From: Alistipes finegoldii DSM 17242
Lineage (GTDB): Bacteria > Bacteroidota > Bacteroidia > Bacteroidales > Rikenellaceae
Assembly: GCF_000265365.1 (NCBI RefSeq)
Contig: NC_018011.1
Location: 1,302,001-1,366,000 of the forward strand
Length of the DNA stretch: 64,000 nt
Direction of reading: 5' to 3'
Position numbers and translations under genes: made by a program. How positions within the stretch are numbered: position 1 is the stretch's first letter; every line of letters starts with the position of its first letter. Below, piece after piece: positions 9,229 to 17,174 of this stretch. The notes beneath the pieces were generated by a model, which saw nothing but the letters and a program-made list of their open reading frames with translations, made no database searches and was not told the origin of the DNA.

Positions 9229-10536
9229 TTATAAAGTCGTCAGGCGGAAATTGCGCCACTGCACCTTGATCCCGCCGCCGTCGTGGATCTGCAAGGCGAT
9301 GCGGCCCTGCGCGGCGCCGATCTTGGCGTCGGTAATGTCCACCATCTCCTCGCCGTTGAGCCACGTCTGCACCCGGTCGCCCTCGACCCGCAGGCGCAGC
9401 GTATTCCACTGGCCCTCCTTGAGGATGTTCTCCTTCTCGTCGGGAATCTGAACCAGCCATCCGCGGCCGTAGGATTCGTAAATGCCCGCCGTATCGTGGC
9501 CCTTGGGAGCCACCTCGCACTGCCAGCCGTGGACCTTCACGGGCGGCTCGACGAACGAACGGAAGAAGACGCCCGAATTGCCGTTGGCGAGCTGTTTGAA
9601 TTCGAGCGTCAGGTCGAAGTCGTTGTAATATTCGCGCGTGGCGAGGTAGCCGTACTCCTTGTCGGGACCGCTCTCGCAGACGAGGTTGCCCTCCTTGTCC
9701 ACGTACCACTTCTCCGTGCCGTAGGCTTCCCAGCCCGTGAGGTCTTTTCCGTTGAAAAGCTCGACTTCACGGCCCGCCTTGCGCGGCAGCTCCTTGATCT
9801 TCAGGTTACGGAACGAGGCCGGATAGCCGTGGTCCTGCAGGCAGATGACGCCACGGCGGGCCAGTCCGTATTCGGGAGCCGTCTCCCACTTGCCGCTGTT
9901 CTTGCGGGCGAACCAGTCGTCGGTGTAGGCATCGAATTCGAGGATCTTGTGTCCGTTGAGCCAGTGTTCGACATGGCCGTTGTCGCAGACGATGCGCGAG
10001 TTGTTCCACTCGCCCTGCGGGTTGACGAACATCGAATCGGGATCGGGCAGGTGCATGGCGTAATCCACGCCCAGCCGCTGCCACTCCTCAAGTTTGGTAG
10101 GAGCGTTCTCGGCCTCCCAGCCGTCGTTGTCGATCAGCTGGTATTCGGGCCCCGTCACATAGGGGACCTTAAAATAGGGATCTTCGAGCACGTGGTAGAG
10201 CATGCCGCTGTTGCCGCCGTAGGAGAGTTTCCAGTCCCAGTCGAGGATGAAGTTTTCGTACTGTTTCTTGGTGACGATGTAGCCCGAAAGGTCGCTGCCG
10301 TCGCCGTTGGCCTGAATGCAGCCGTCCACGACGTGCCACGGCTGTGTGAGCGAATCGCCGTTGTAATCTTTCCACTGGTCGAGCGTCTTGCCGTCGAACA
10401 GCAGCTCCCAGCCGTCGGCGGCCTCGGCTTCGGTGAGCACATTCTGGGGCGACGCGCACGAAACGCCCGTCGCAAGCAGCAGCGCGAAACCGCACGTCCG
10501 GGCGAGTCCGCTGCAAAGATTGGATCGAGATAACAT
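9229..10536 (-). CDS. Lipoprotein with two DUF1080 (3-keto-disaccharide hydrolase) domains
   Basis: A 435-residue protein. I chose the ATG at 10536 because it gives a lipoprotein signal ending LLLATGVSCASPQN; the frame continues to 10605. Two DUF1080 repeats follow: about 33-235 (GWELLFDGKTLDQWKDYNG, GYIVTKKQYENF) and 245-435 (VELFNGKDLTGWEAYG, GYLATREYYNDF, GNSGVFFRS). The paired GYxxTxxxYxxF and NSGxxxR motifs are usual for the family. It is the first gene of the apparent operon, with a -7 box at 10689-10696. The function inferred from family and context is cleavage of 3-keto-glycosides made by the neighbouring oxidoreductase, in the periplasm or at the outer membrane. Confidence 0.88.
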   Translation of the reverse strand: MLSRSNLCSGLARTCGFALLLATGVSCASPQNVLTEAEAADGWELLFDGKTLDQWKDYNGDSLTQPWHVVDGCIQANGDGSDLSGYIVTKKQYENFILDWDWKLSYGGNSGMLYHVLEDPYFKVPYVTGPEYQLIDNDGWEAENAPTKLEEWQRLGVDYAMHLPDPDSMFVNPQGEWNNSRIVCDNGHVEHWLNGHKILEFDAYTDDWFARKNSGKWETAPEYGLARRGVICLQDHGYPASFRNLKIKELPRKAGREVELFNGKDLTGWEAYGTEKWYVDKEGNLVCESGPDKEYGYLATREYYNDFDLTLEFKQLANGNSGVFFRSFVEPPVKVHGWQCEVAPKGHDTAGIYESYGRGWLVQIPDEKENILKEGQWNTLRLRVEGDRVQTWLNGEEMVDITDAKIGAAQGRIALQIHDGGGIKVQWRNFRLTTL

Positions 10537-10688
10537 AAGTTTAAGGTTTATCGGTTCTTTTATATATTGGTGTCGGCCTTCATCCGGAGGGGTCGGCTCC
10601 GGCATCGTCCCGCGCCCGGCGGCAGGCCGCGGCGAAGGGCGCCGTCCGGAGGACAGACTCGTTTAGGGCCTGCGTCGGACGGTCAAGA

Positions 10689-10696
10689 CAAAGTTA
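10689..10696 (-). promoter_or_regulatory. -7 box for the DUF1080/Tat operon
   Basis: TAACTTTG on the minus strand matches TAnnTTTG exactly. It lies about 150 bp upstream of the first gene of the operon, leaving a GC-rich leader with several possible hairpins. No clear -33 element was seen, which fits an activator-dependent promoter. Confidence 0.55.
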
Positions 10697-10730
10697 CCTT
10701 TATTTTATGAATTTTCCAGCGTACATATCG

Positions 10731-10760
10731 AACTATATAGAACTATATAGGTCTATATAA
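10731..10760. repeat. Phased 10-bp repeats, candidate operator
   Basis: AACTATATAG occurs twice back to back (10731-10750), followed by the degenerate copy GTCTATATAA (10751-10760). A fourth similar unit, GATTATATAG, sits at 10801-10810. All four are in 10-bp register, i.e. on one face of the helix. They lie about 35-65 bp upstream of the -7 box of the DUF1080/Tat operon and just downstream of the stop codon of a regulator gene, where an activator would be expected to bind. Confidence 0.5.
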
Positions 10761-10822
10761 AACTGATTTCCAGAAAAATAAAAAACACGCCCAAACCCCG
10801 GATTATATAGACTCCGGACATG

Positions 10823-12487
10823 TCACAACCCTGTTTTCGAGACCTGTTCCTCGAAATTGTCACGGTCGAGAGCCGCATTGCGCAGCTTGGTGCGGTAGGT
10901 ATAGACCGTCGCCGAGGCGCAGTTGAGCAGCGAGGCGATATGCCCGCTGTCGGTAATCCCCAGCCGGATGGCGGCCAGAATGCGCAGCTCGGTAGTCAGC
11001 GACGAATCGGAGCGCGGCGTAAACCGGAACTCAGGTTGCAGCAGTTCGTTGACCTGCCCGATAAAGTTGGGGAAGATATCCAGAAAGGAGCTGTCGAACG
11101 ACTGGTAGAATTTCTGGTACTCGCCGTCGATCACCTGTGACGAATTGAGACGCCGCACGACTTCGTCGGCGCCCTTGGTCTTGGCGATGCGGCACACTTC
11201 GCGGCGGAAGGCATCTATCTGCTTGATATAATGGACCGAAAGGTCGATATAATGACAGACGTAGCGGTCCTTGATGCGGTTGGAATCGACCAGCGCGTTG
11301 TTGATGTCGCGGATATGGTCGTTCTTTTTCAGCAGTTCGTCGTGCTTCTCGCGCAGCAGGTCGCTCATCCGGATCAGCTGTTCGTGACTGCCTTGCAGAC
11401 GGCGGTGCTGCCAGAGGACGAACCACAGGATCGCGATCAGCACGATCAGGAAAATCCCGGCCAGCCAGATCGTGCGGGACATCAGCCTCTGCTGCTGGGC
11501 GATATTCGAAATCACGGCCTCGTTGATCTTCACCACCGCCGAAGAGGAGTTGGGAATCCGCGTCACCGATTTGCAGCGGATCGCGTCGTCGAAGGTCGAA
11601 CCCATGTAGGCCGTCGCCCGGTCGTAATCCTTGCGGTCGAAGAGTTCGAGAGCCAGATCGTACAGCGACGAATAGGAGCGGGTACCGGCGCGCAGGTCGG
11701 ATATGGAGGATTCGGCCAGATAATAGAGCATCCGGTCCTCGTCGCCCTGCCCCTTGGCGATATGCGCCATCGAATAGTAGACGAGGGCGAAATTCTGGTG
11801 GCTCAGGTTTTTGGCCGTCAGCGGTTCGAGCAGTTGCAGAGCCTCGTCGTAGCGACCCGTTTCGCTGAGCCGCGCGGCAGCCATGCGCGTACGGGTCTGG
11901 TCGCTGCAACCCGGCACCGAGAGCTTCCTGATATGGGAAAGCGTATCGCCCCACGCCCTCTTCTGAAGGGAATCCGCGGCTTCGTCGTAGCGGCGCGAAG
12001 CCACCGAACTGTAGCGCGAATGCCAAGCCCTGTATTCGCCGGGCGTCATACCGGCCGTATCGATCTTCCGGAAAAGCTCCTCGGCCAGACTGACCTGCCC
12101 CCGCCCCAGCCAGACGTCGATGTCGCCCAGCAGGGCGAAGCGGCGCACGTGCCGCGACCCGGTCCGCTCGGCCAGCCGGTAGAGCCGTTCGACATAATAA
12201 GCCGAAGAATCGAGGTGGAAAGTCACGTAAATCTGCGCGACGGCAAAGAGCCGTTCGGCACGCTCCAAAGGCGGCAGTCCGTCGTCGATCCGGCTGCGCA
12301 GCGCGTCGGCCTGCTCCTGCCGCCACTGCTGGTAGCGGGGCTTGTTGGAGAGTTCCGCGTCGAGCCGTTCCAATGCCGCCTCGGTCTGCAGCGAATACTC
12401 CGGACGGTCGGCACACCCCGGCAAAAGAGTGCACGCCAGCACGGTCCACAAGAATCCGAAGGAGAAAAGAAAGTTCCGAGGTTGCAT
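10823..12487 (-). CDS. Membrane-anchored TPR-type transcriptional regulator with LuxR-like HTH (DUF6377-like)
   Basis: About 554 residues, start ATG at 12487 (MQPRNFLFSF). The N-terminal signal ends in TLLPGCADR, either a lipobox or a membrane anchor. A long helical TPR-like region follows (about 30-320), then one transmembrane helix near 335 (TIWLAGIFLIVLIAILWFV), a coiled-coil linker and a C-terminal helix-turn-helix (ILAAIRLGITDSGHIASLL, ATVYTYRTKLRN). This layout, a periplasmic sensor joined through the membrane to a DNA-binding domain, is common in Bacteroidales. It lies immediately upstream of and co-directional with the DUF1080/Tat operon, and phased repeats sit between them, so it probably regulates that operon. 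The DUF number is from memory. Confidence 0.75.
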   Translation of the reverse strand: MQPRNFLFSFGFLWTVLACTLLPGCADRPEYSLQTEAALERLDAELSNKPRYQQWRQEQADALRSRIDDGLPPLERAERLFAVAQIYVTFHLDSSAYYVERLYRLAERTGSRHVRRFALLGDIDVWLGRGQVSLAEELFRKIDTAGMTPGEYRAWHSRYSSVASRRYDEAADSLQKRAWGDTLSHIRKLSVPGCSDQTRTRMAAARLSETGRYDEALQLLEPLTAKNLSHQNFALVYYSMAHIAKGQGDEDRMLYYLAESSISDLRAGTRSYSSLYDLALELFDRKDYDRATAYMGSTFDDAIRCKSVTRIPNSSSAVVKINEAVISNIAQQQRLMSRTIWLAGIFLIVLIAILWFVLWQHRRLQGSHEQLIRMSDLLREKHDELLKKNDHIRDINNALVDSNRIKDRYVCHYIDLSVHYIKQIDAFRREVCRIAKTKGADEVVRRLNSSQVIDGEYQKFYQSFDSSFLDIFPNFIGQVNELLQPEFRFTPRSDSSLTTELRILAAIRLGITDSGHIASLLNCASATVYTYRTKLRNAALDRDNFEEQVSKTGL

Positions 12488-12507
12488 CGTCGTAATTTTG
12501 GATTGAA

Positions 12508-12515
12508 CAAAATTA
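12508..12515 (-). promoter_or_regulatory. -7 box for the TPR/HTH regulator
   Basis: TAATTTTG on the minus strand, 20 nt upstream of the regulator ATG. It separates this gene from the utilisation locus that ends with a terminator at 12641-12678. Confidence 0.45.
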
Positions 12516-12640
12516 AAACAAATGCCCGGCATTACAAACTTTCCAAATTATTTTATTCCGCAGTCCGGGAAATCCGCGGTCCGGGAAATCTCAGATCCTA
12601 CCATGGAAACTCTCCGCGCGGCGGCTTCCGGAGCGGGTGC

Positions 12641-12678
12641 AAAACGGAAAGTGAGCCGGACCGTCCGTCTCACTTTCT
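12641..12678 (-). terminator. Rho-independent terminator of the SusCD/GDPD locus
   Basis: An inverted repeat GAAAGTGAG/CTCACTTTC with a GC-rich inner part, followed on the minus strand by CCGTTTT. It lies 38 bp beyond the stop of the GDPD-like gene. Confidence 0.6.
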
Positions 12679-12715
12679 GTCATAAAGACTCCCGTAAAAA
12701 TTCGGGTGCGACGCA

Positions 12716-13657
12716 CTACAGCCCCTCCGACCCGATTCTGCCGAGCAGTTTCGCCGGGTAGTTCGTACATACGGCCTTCATCTTGGGGTAATATTTCAGG
12801 ACGTAGGTCATTTCGGGGTCCGTATCGGCATTGTAGACGCTCAGCGCGACACCGGCGTCGAGGTAGCTCTGCAGCGGGTACTTCGGATTCGAAACTTCGG
12901 CGCCGCCGGCAAAGAAGTTCGAGTAGTCGAGGTTCGCCCACGGATCGAGATAGGACTTATAGGCCGAAGGCGCCGAGTAGCTCATCCAGCCGACCTTGAT
13001 GCCGGCCAGCTGGGCCGCGGAATAACATCCCGCCCAGATGGCGGCATTGCCCGAAACGATGAACTCGCAGAAATGCTGGGCCTTCTTCTCCCTGATGATC
13101 TCGCAGGCCCGCGAGCAGGCCTTGACCGACTCGGCCGTGTTGGAGGTCGCGCCGCCCACCTCGATCCGTTTCACGTCGAGCCAGAGCCGCGTCGTTCCGG
13201 CATGGAGCGCCACGTCGATAAACTCCTCCAACGTCGGCAGCAGCTCGCCGTTGGAGAGCTTGCCCGCGGCACGCAGTTCGTCGAGCGTGTGTTCCCACGG
13301 CTTGAGGTTGTTCACATAACAGCCGTTGGCGGCATGCGCGACGACGACGTTGTTGTCGGCAGTCCAGTAAATATCGCACTCCGAGGCGTAACACCCCAGA
13401 CTGATGGCGTAACTGAGCGAAGCGATCGAGTTGTCGGGATATTTGGCGGTCCCGGCCTCGGCCGAGCCGCCGCGGTGGGCGACGACCTTGTTGTTCACCT
13501 TTTCGGGAACGGGAATTTCATCGCCGCCGCCGTTATCCGAACCGCCGTCGGGATCGTACACGGGATATTCGACCGGGTACAGGTAATCGTCGTCGCAGCC
13601 TGCCAGCGAAAGGGAAGCGCCCATCGCAAACAGCAGGAGCAGTTTCAGTACTTTCAT
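12716..13657 (-). CDS. Glycerophosphodiester phosphodiesterase-like lipoprotein
   Basis: A 313-residue protein. The signal peptide ends SLAGCDDDYLYP; the acidic residues right after the lipid-modified Cys resemble the Bacteroidetes surface lipoprotein export signal. The GDPD fold is indicated by KVVAHRGGSAEAG (about residue 60, the general-base His and metal ligands), YPDNSIASL, then ECDIYWTADNNVVVAH with the metal-binding Glu-x-Asp and a later His, and WLDVKRIE. The usual HD after this strand is HA here, so metal binding may differ from canonical GlpQ/UgpQ. It is the last gene of the sigma/FecR/SusCD locus, 61 bp after the BACON/FISUMP lipoprotein. I infer that it releases glycerol phosphate from diesters such as deacylated phospholipids or teichoic acid. 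Confidence 0.8.
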   Translation of the reverse strand: MKVLKLLLLFAMGASLSLAGCDDDYLYPVEYPVYDPDGGSDNGGGDEIPVPEKVNNKVVAHRGGSAEAGTAKYPDNSIASLSYAISLGCYASECDIYWTADNNVVVAHAANGCYVNNLKPWEHTLDELRAAGKLSNGELLPTLEEFIDVALHAGTTRLWLDVKRIEVGGATSNTAESVKACSRACEIIREKKAQHFCEFIVSGNAAIWAGCYSAAQLAGIKVGWMSYSAPSAYKSYLDPWANLDYSNFFAGGAEVSNPKYPLQSYLDAGVALSVYNADTDPEMTYVLKYYPKMKAVCTNYPAKLLGRIGSEGL

Positions 13658-13718
13658 AATTCAGATTCGTTGTTAAGATCCGGCCGCAGGGCGGGTATGC
13701 CCCGCAGCCGGTCGGTCC

Positions 13719-15593
13719 TTAAAAATTCTCGTAATTCTTGACGCAGCGGAACGACGCCGAGCAGTCGCCGATATTATAGGTGGTGCTGACGGTCAGGTCC
13801 GCGGCATTGTTGGTCAGCGCATTGATACGCCAGCACTGGTAGACGCCGCTGCTCAAACCGCCCGGATGGCAGATGAACATCTCGCCGCGGGAAGCATAAT
13901 ACTGATACCCGGACTTGAACAGCCGGCGGCCCTGCGGGAAGAAGTCGAATCCGAACGCATCGGCGGCCGCGTGGCGCGTCGGCGCCGCACTCCACCCTTC
14001 GGCCGAACGCAGCACATCGGGCACGCTCCACTTTCCGATCATGGCGCTGAGCGGATTCGGCGTCACGCCCTTGGCTGCGGCCGCAGCGCAGAGCATGTCG
14101 TAGAAGTCCTGCACGTTGGCTACATGCCAGCCGTAGGGACAGATGCCCTGAATCTGCATCGAAAGACTCGGCGTATTCTCGAAATCGGCAGAGGCAAGCG
14201 ACTTCACGCTGCTCACGGGGATATCGTTGCCGACGGCATCGACGAACGTACTGCCGGGACGGTACTGCGCCGGCCAGTCCGTAAGCAGGCGCGCCAGCTC
14301 AACGGCGGCCTTCGGGGTGCCCGTCAGGAACTCGGTCAGCGTATAGATGCGGCCGTATTTGGCGGACATCTCCACTTCGCCCTGCGCCTTGCCGCCGCTC
14401 TCGACTTCGTCGTAATCGCTCACACGGACCGTCTCGTAGCTGCTGACGTTCGACGTATAGCCGCCGACGTTGTTCGCATCGGAGACCATGCGGCTGCCGA
14501 GCTTGATGCCGCCGATATTCTCGCCGCCGTTCCAGTCGAGACCCGCGCGCATCCAGACCTTGGTGCGGCCGTTGGCCGTGTAGGTCGAGGTCGCGTATTT
14601 CGCCACTTCACTGTCGGGCAGGCAGTTGGGAGTCGTGATGCGCTCGATCGAATAGGTCTTCTCGTTCAGGTTGAGCGTAACGATCCGCAGTCCGGCCACA
14701 TCGACCGTCAGGTCGGTTTCGGCTGCCGAGAGATTGCCGGCGCCGTCGAGGTGGTAGGTATCGCCTTCGGTAGTGTAAACCGAGAAACGTCCGTTCTTGA
14801 CATAGACGCTGTCCACATACACCCGGTCGGAAAGTTTGGTCATCTGACCCCACTTCTCGCGGGTCGGGTACTTGGGCACGCCGCTGCCGTAGAGGTAGCA
14901 GTAGACGTCCTTGCGCAGCTGGGTGACGGGAATGACCGTCCGGGCTTCGCTCGTGTCGGGCGTGCCGGCCGTGACGGTGATTTCGGCCGTGCGGTCCGCC
15001 GTATTGTCGCCGTATTCGGTGCAGGTCACCGTTATCGTGCCGTCGCCGTTATCGACGACCGTACACCAGTCGGAATCGGACACGGCCGCAAAGGTATCCA
15101 TATTGGTGTCGATCGCAACGGCAGCGGGCTGCGGATTCTCGGCCATGAAGGTCAGCGATTCGGGCGCGGCCTTCACATAGGCGTCGGCATAGATGCCCTT
15201 CTGCACGACCGGGACTTCCAGCACCGTGCCGTCGGATGCCGTGATCGTAAGTGTCGTCTGACGTTTGTAAGCCGTATTTTCGAGGAAGACGAGGACAACG
15301 GCGTCCTCATAAACGGTTCCCGTGCTTTCGCCGGGGACCTTTTCCCGGACCGCGGTCACCCATGCGGACTGGACCGAACAGGACCAGTCCAGATTCCGCT
15401 TCGATTTCGGCGCGAGCGTGACGACCACATTCTGGGTCGCGGCGGCGCTGCCGACCGAGACCGTCGAGGGATAGATGCTGATGAGCGTCGCCGTCGAAAG
15501 CAGGTCATCGTCGGTATCGGTCGAATAACAGCCCGCAAGCAGCATGGCTGCGGAAAGCAGCGCCGCCGTATATAGCATTCGTAATGTTTTCAT
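13719..15593 (-). CDS. BACON-domain lipoprotein with FISUMP-like C-terminus (SusE/F position)
   Basis: A 624-residue protein. The lipobox MLLAGCYSTDTDDDL has an acidic export-like tail, so surface exposure is likely. Residues of about 40-220 hold two BACON-like Ig modules with the pattern LDWSCSVQSAWVTAV and SDSDWCTVVDNGDGTITVT, normally carbohydrate or mucin binding. The C-terminal third (GICPYGWHVANVQDFYDML ... GDCSASFRCVKNYENF) has the order of motifs of FISUMP-type domains common in Bacteroidetes surface proteins. It sits right after susD (34 bp), where SusE/SusF-like surface binding proteins are found, so I infer ligand capture for the SusCD pair. The exact ligand is not readable. Confidence 0.75.
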   Translation of the reverse strand: MKTLRMLYTAALLSAAMLLAGCYSTDTDDDLLSTATLISIYPSTVSVGSAAATQNVVVTLAPKSKRNLDWSCSVQSAWVTAVREKVPGESTGTVYEDAVVLVFLENTAYKRQTTLTITASDGTVLEVPVVQKGIYADAYVKAAPESLTFMAENPQPAAVAIDTNMDTFAAVSDSDWCTVVDNGDGTITVTCTEYGDNTADRTAEITVTAGTPDTSEARTVIPVTQLRKDVYCYLYGSGVPKYPTREKWGQMTKLSDRVYVDSVYVKNGRFSVYTTEGDTYHLDGAGNLSAAETDLTVDVAGLRIVTLNLNEKTYSIERITTPNCLPDSEVAKYATSTYTANGRTKVWMRAGLDWNGGENIGGIKLGSRMVSDANNVGGYTSNVSSYETVRVSDYDEVESGGKAQGEVEMSAKYGRIYTLTEFLTGTPKAAVELARLLTDWPAQYRPGSTFVDAVGNDIPVSSVKSLASADFENTPSLSMQIQGICPYGWHVANVQDFYDMLCAAAAAKGVTPNPLSAMIGKWSVPDVLRSAEGWSAAPTRHAAADAFGFDFFPQGRRLFKSGYQYYASRGEMFICHPGGLSSGVYQCWRINALTNNAADLTVSTTYNIGDCSASFRCVKNYENF

Positions 15594-15627
15594 TCTGAGT
15601 CAGCTTTTTTCATTAAACAATACACCG

Positions 15628-17136
15628 TTACGACCAGCCCTGTGTCTGCGTGATCTTGTTGTTCTTGTTCATCGCCTTCTTCGACACGGGCATCAGCAGC
15701 TGGTTGGGGCGCGACGTGTCGATGCCGCACTGTCCCAGCCCGTCCACATAGCGGTAGGGGTTGTAATCATGGATCGCCCCCAGACGGATCAGCGTGAAAT
15801 AGACGTTGCCCTCTTCGGCGAACTCCTTGAGGTTCTCGTCCACGAGCGCCTGCCGGACGGCTGCGGCCGAGGAGTCGGTATAGAAATTCGCTTTGCCGTA
15901 GGCGCGCTGCGCCAGCGTATTGAGGGCCGTGAGCGCTCCCGAATAGTCCTTCCGGTGGTAGCGCAGTTCGGCCAGCATGGTGTAATACTGCGCATAGCGG
16001 TAGAGGATGAAATCCTGCTCCCAGACTATCGTGCCCGTAGAGATATTGCCGATGAGCTTGTTGGGCCACTGGATGACTTCGTACATATCGCTGACGCCCG
16101 TGCGCTCCATGTAGGTCACATCGGTCCGCTGGTCGCCCAGCTCCTTGCTCCGCTTGAGGAACCCGATGAAGTCGTCCGAGTAGAGGAACCACTGGTTCGA
16201 ACTGACGGGCACCCCGTCGGGAGCGTTGCGGTACTCGGCCTTGATCTGGGTGCTGCCCCAGATGAAGTAGGAGAAGTAGCTGCCCGACGTATACTCGCCG
16301 TTCTCCAGATGCAGGGCGAAAGCGATCTCCCTGTTCTTCTTGTTCGAGATGCTGAACACGTCGGCGAACCGGTCGAGCAGGCCGGCCGACTGCACCGCGC
16401 CCAAAGCCGTCTCGGCCATGGTCAGGTAGCCGTCGCCGCCGCCCGCCGCATACATCCAGAGCGCGAAGTCGGCACGGAGCAGATTGACGTTGTCGGCCGT
16501 CGCATAGTAGCAGCCCTTCGCATTGGTCCTGATATACCCCGCCGCAGCGTTCAGGTCGTCTTCGATCCGGGCATAGACCTCGGCGACCGGATGGCGCGAG
16601 GGATAGATCGCCTCGCCGGTTCCCTCGGTCGGAGTCGTAATCACCGGAGCGTCGCCCCACACGCGGGCGATCCAGAAGTAGCAGTACGCCCGGATGAAAC
16701 GGGCGTTGCCCAGACAGTAGTTCATATTGTCCTCGGACATGCCGATTCCGGGAGCGTATTTGAGCACCTGATTGCACTGGTCGATGGTGGTGTAAAGATA
16801 GCTCCAGTCGGTCGAGGCATCGGAGGCGCTGAGGGTGTTGAGCATGACGTCCAGCATGTCGTTGTCGCACAGCGAGCGGCCGGTGCCCTTGCCCCACATG
16901 GCCGGGCCGACGCGCAGTTCGCCCCAGAAGAAAGGATTGGCCTTGCTTTGGGCGAACGCCTGCCGCAGGCGGTAGTAGATGCCGGTAGTGGCGGTGAGGG
17001 CGTCGCTCTCGCTGGTCCACATGTTGGTGGTGTTGAGCTTGTCGGACTGCGTGACGTCGAGTTCCCCGTGACAGGAAGTGCTCAGCGCAACCGAGGCGGC
17101 CCCCAGAACAGAAAGGATTATTCCATATATTTTCAT
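15628..17136 (-). CDS. RagB/SusD family nutrient-uptake lipoprotein
   Basis: A 502-residue protein with an N-terminal signal and Cys in ALSTSCHGELDVT. The SusD N-terminal signature follows (DALTATTGIYYRLR, SDASTDWSYLYTTIDQCNQVL). The family's helical TPR core and the C-terminal RLGAIHDYNPYRYVD and NQLLMPVSKKAMNKN segments are recognisable. SusD proteins form the lid over the SusC channel and hold the ligand at the outer surface. It follows the SusC gene by 38 bp. The C-terminal NNKITQTQGW is the usual closing motif, so the protein looks complete. Confidence 0.93.
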   Translation of the reverse strand: MKIYGIILSVLGAASVALSTSCHGELDVTQSDKLNTTNMWTSESDALTATTGIYYRLRQAFAQSKANPFFWGELRVGPAMWGKGTGRSLCDNDMLDVMLNTLSASDASTDWSYLYTTIDQCNQVLKYAPGIGMSEDNMNYCLGNARFIRAYCYFWIARVWGDAPVITTPTEGTGEAIYPSRHPVAEVYARIEDDLNAAAGYIRTNAKGCYYATADNVNLLRADFALWMYAAGGGDGYLTMAETALGAVQSAGLLDRFADVFSISNKKNREIAFALHLENGEYTSGSYFSYFIWGSTQIKAEYRNAPDGVPVSSNQWFLYSDDFIGFLKRSKELGDQRTDVTYMERTGVSDMYEVIQWPNKLIGNISTGTIVWEQDFILYRYAQYYTMLAELRYHRKDYSGALTALNTLAQRAYGKANFYTDSSAAAVRQALVDENLKEFAEEGNVYFTLIRLGAIHDYNPYRYVDGLGQCGIDTSRPNQLLMPVSKKAMNKNNKITQTQGWS

Positions 17137-17174
17137 AGCATTCTTGTTTTTAGATCACCGAATCATCCGCATTC

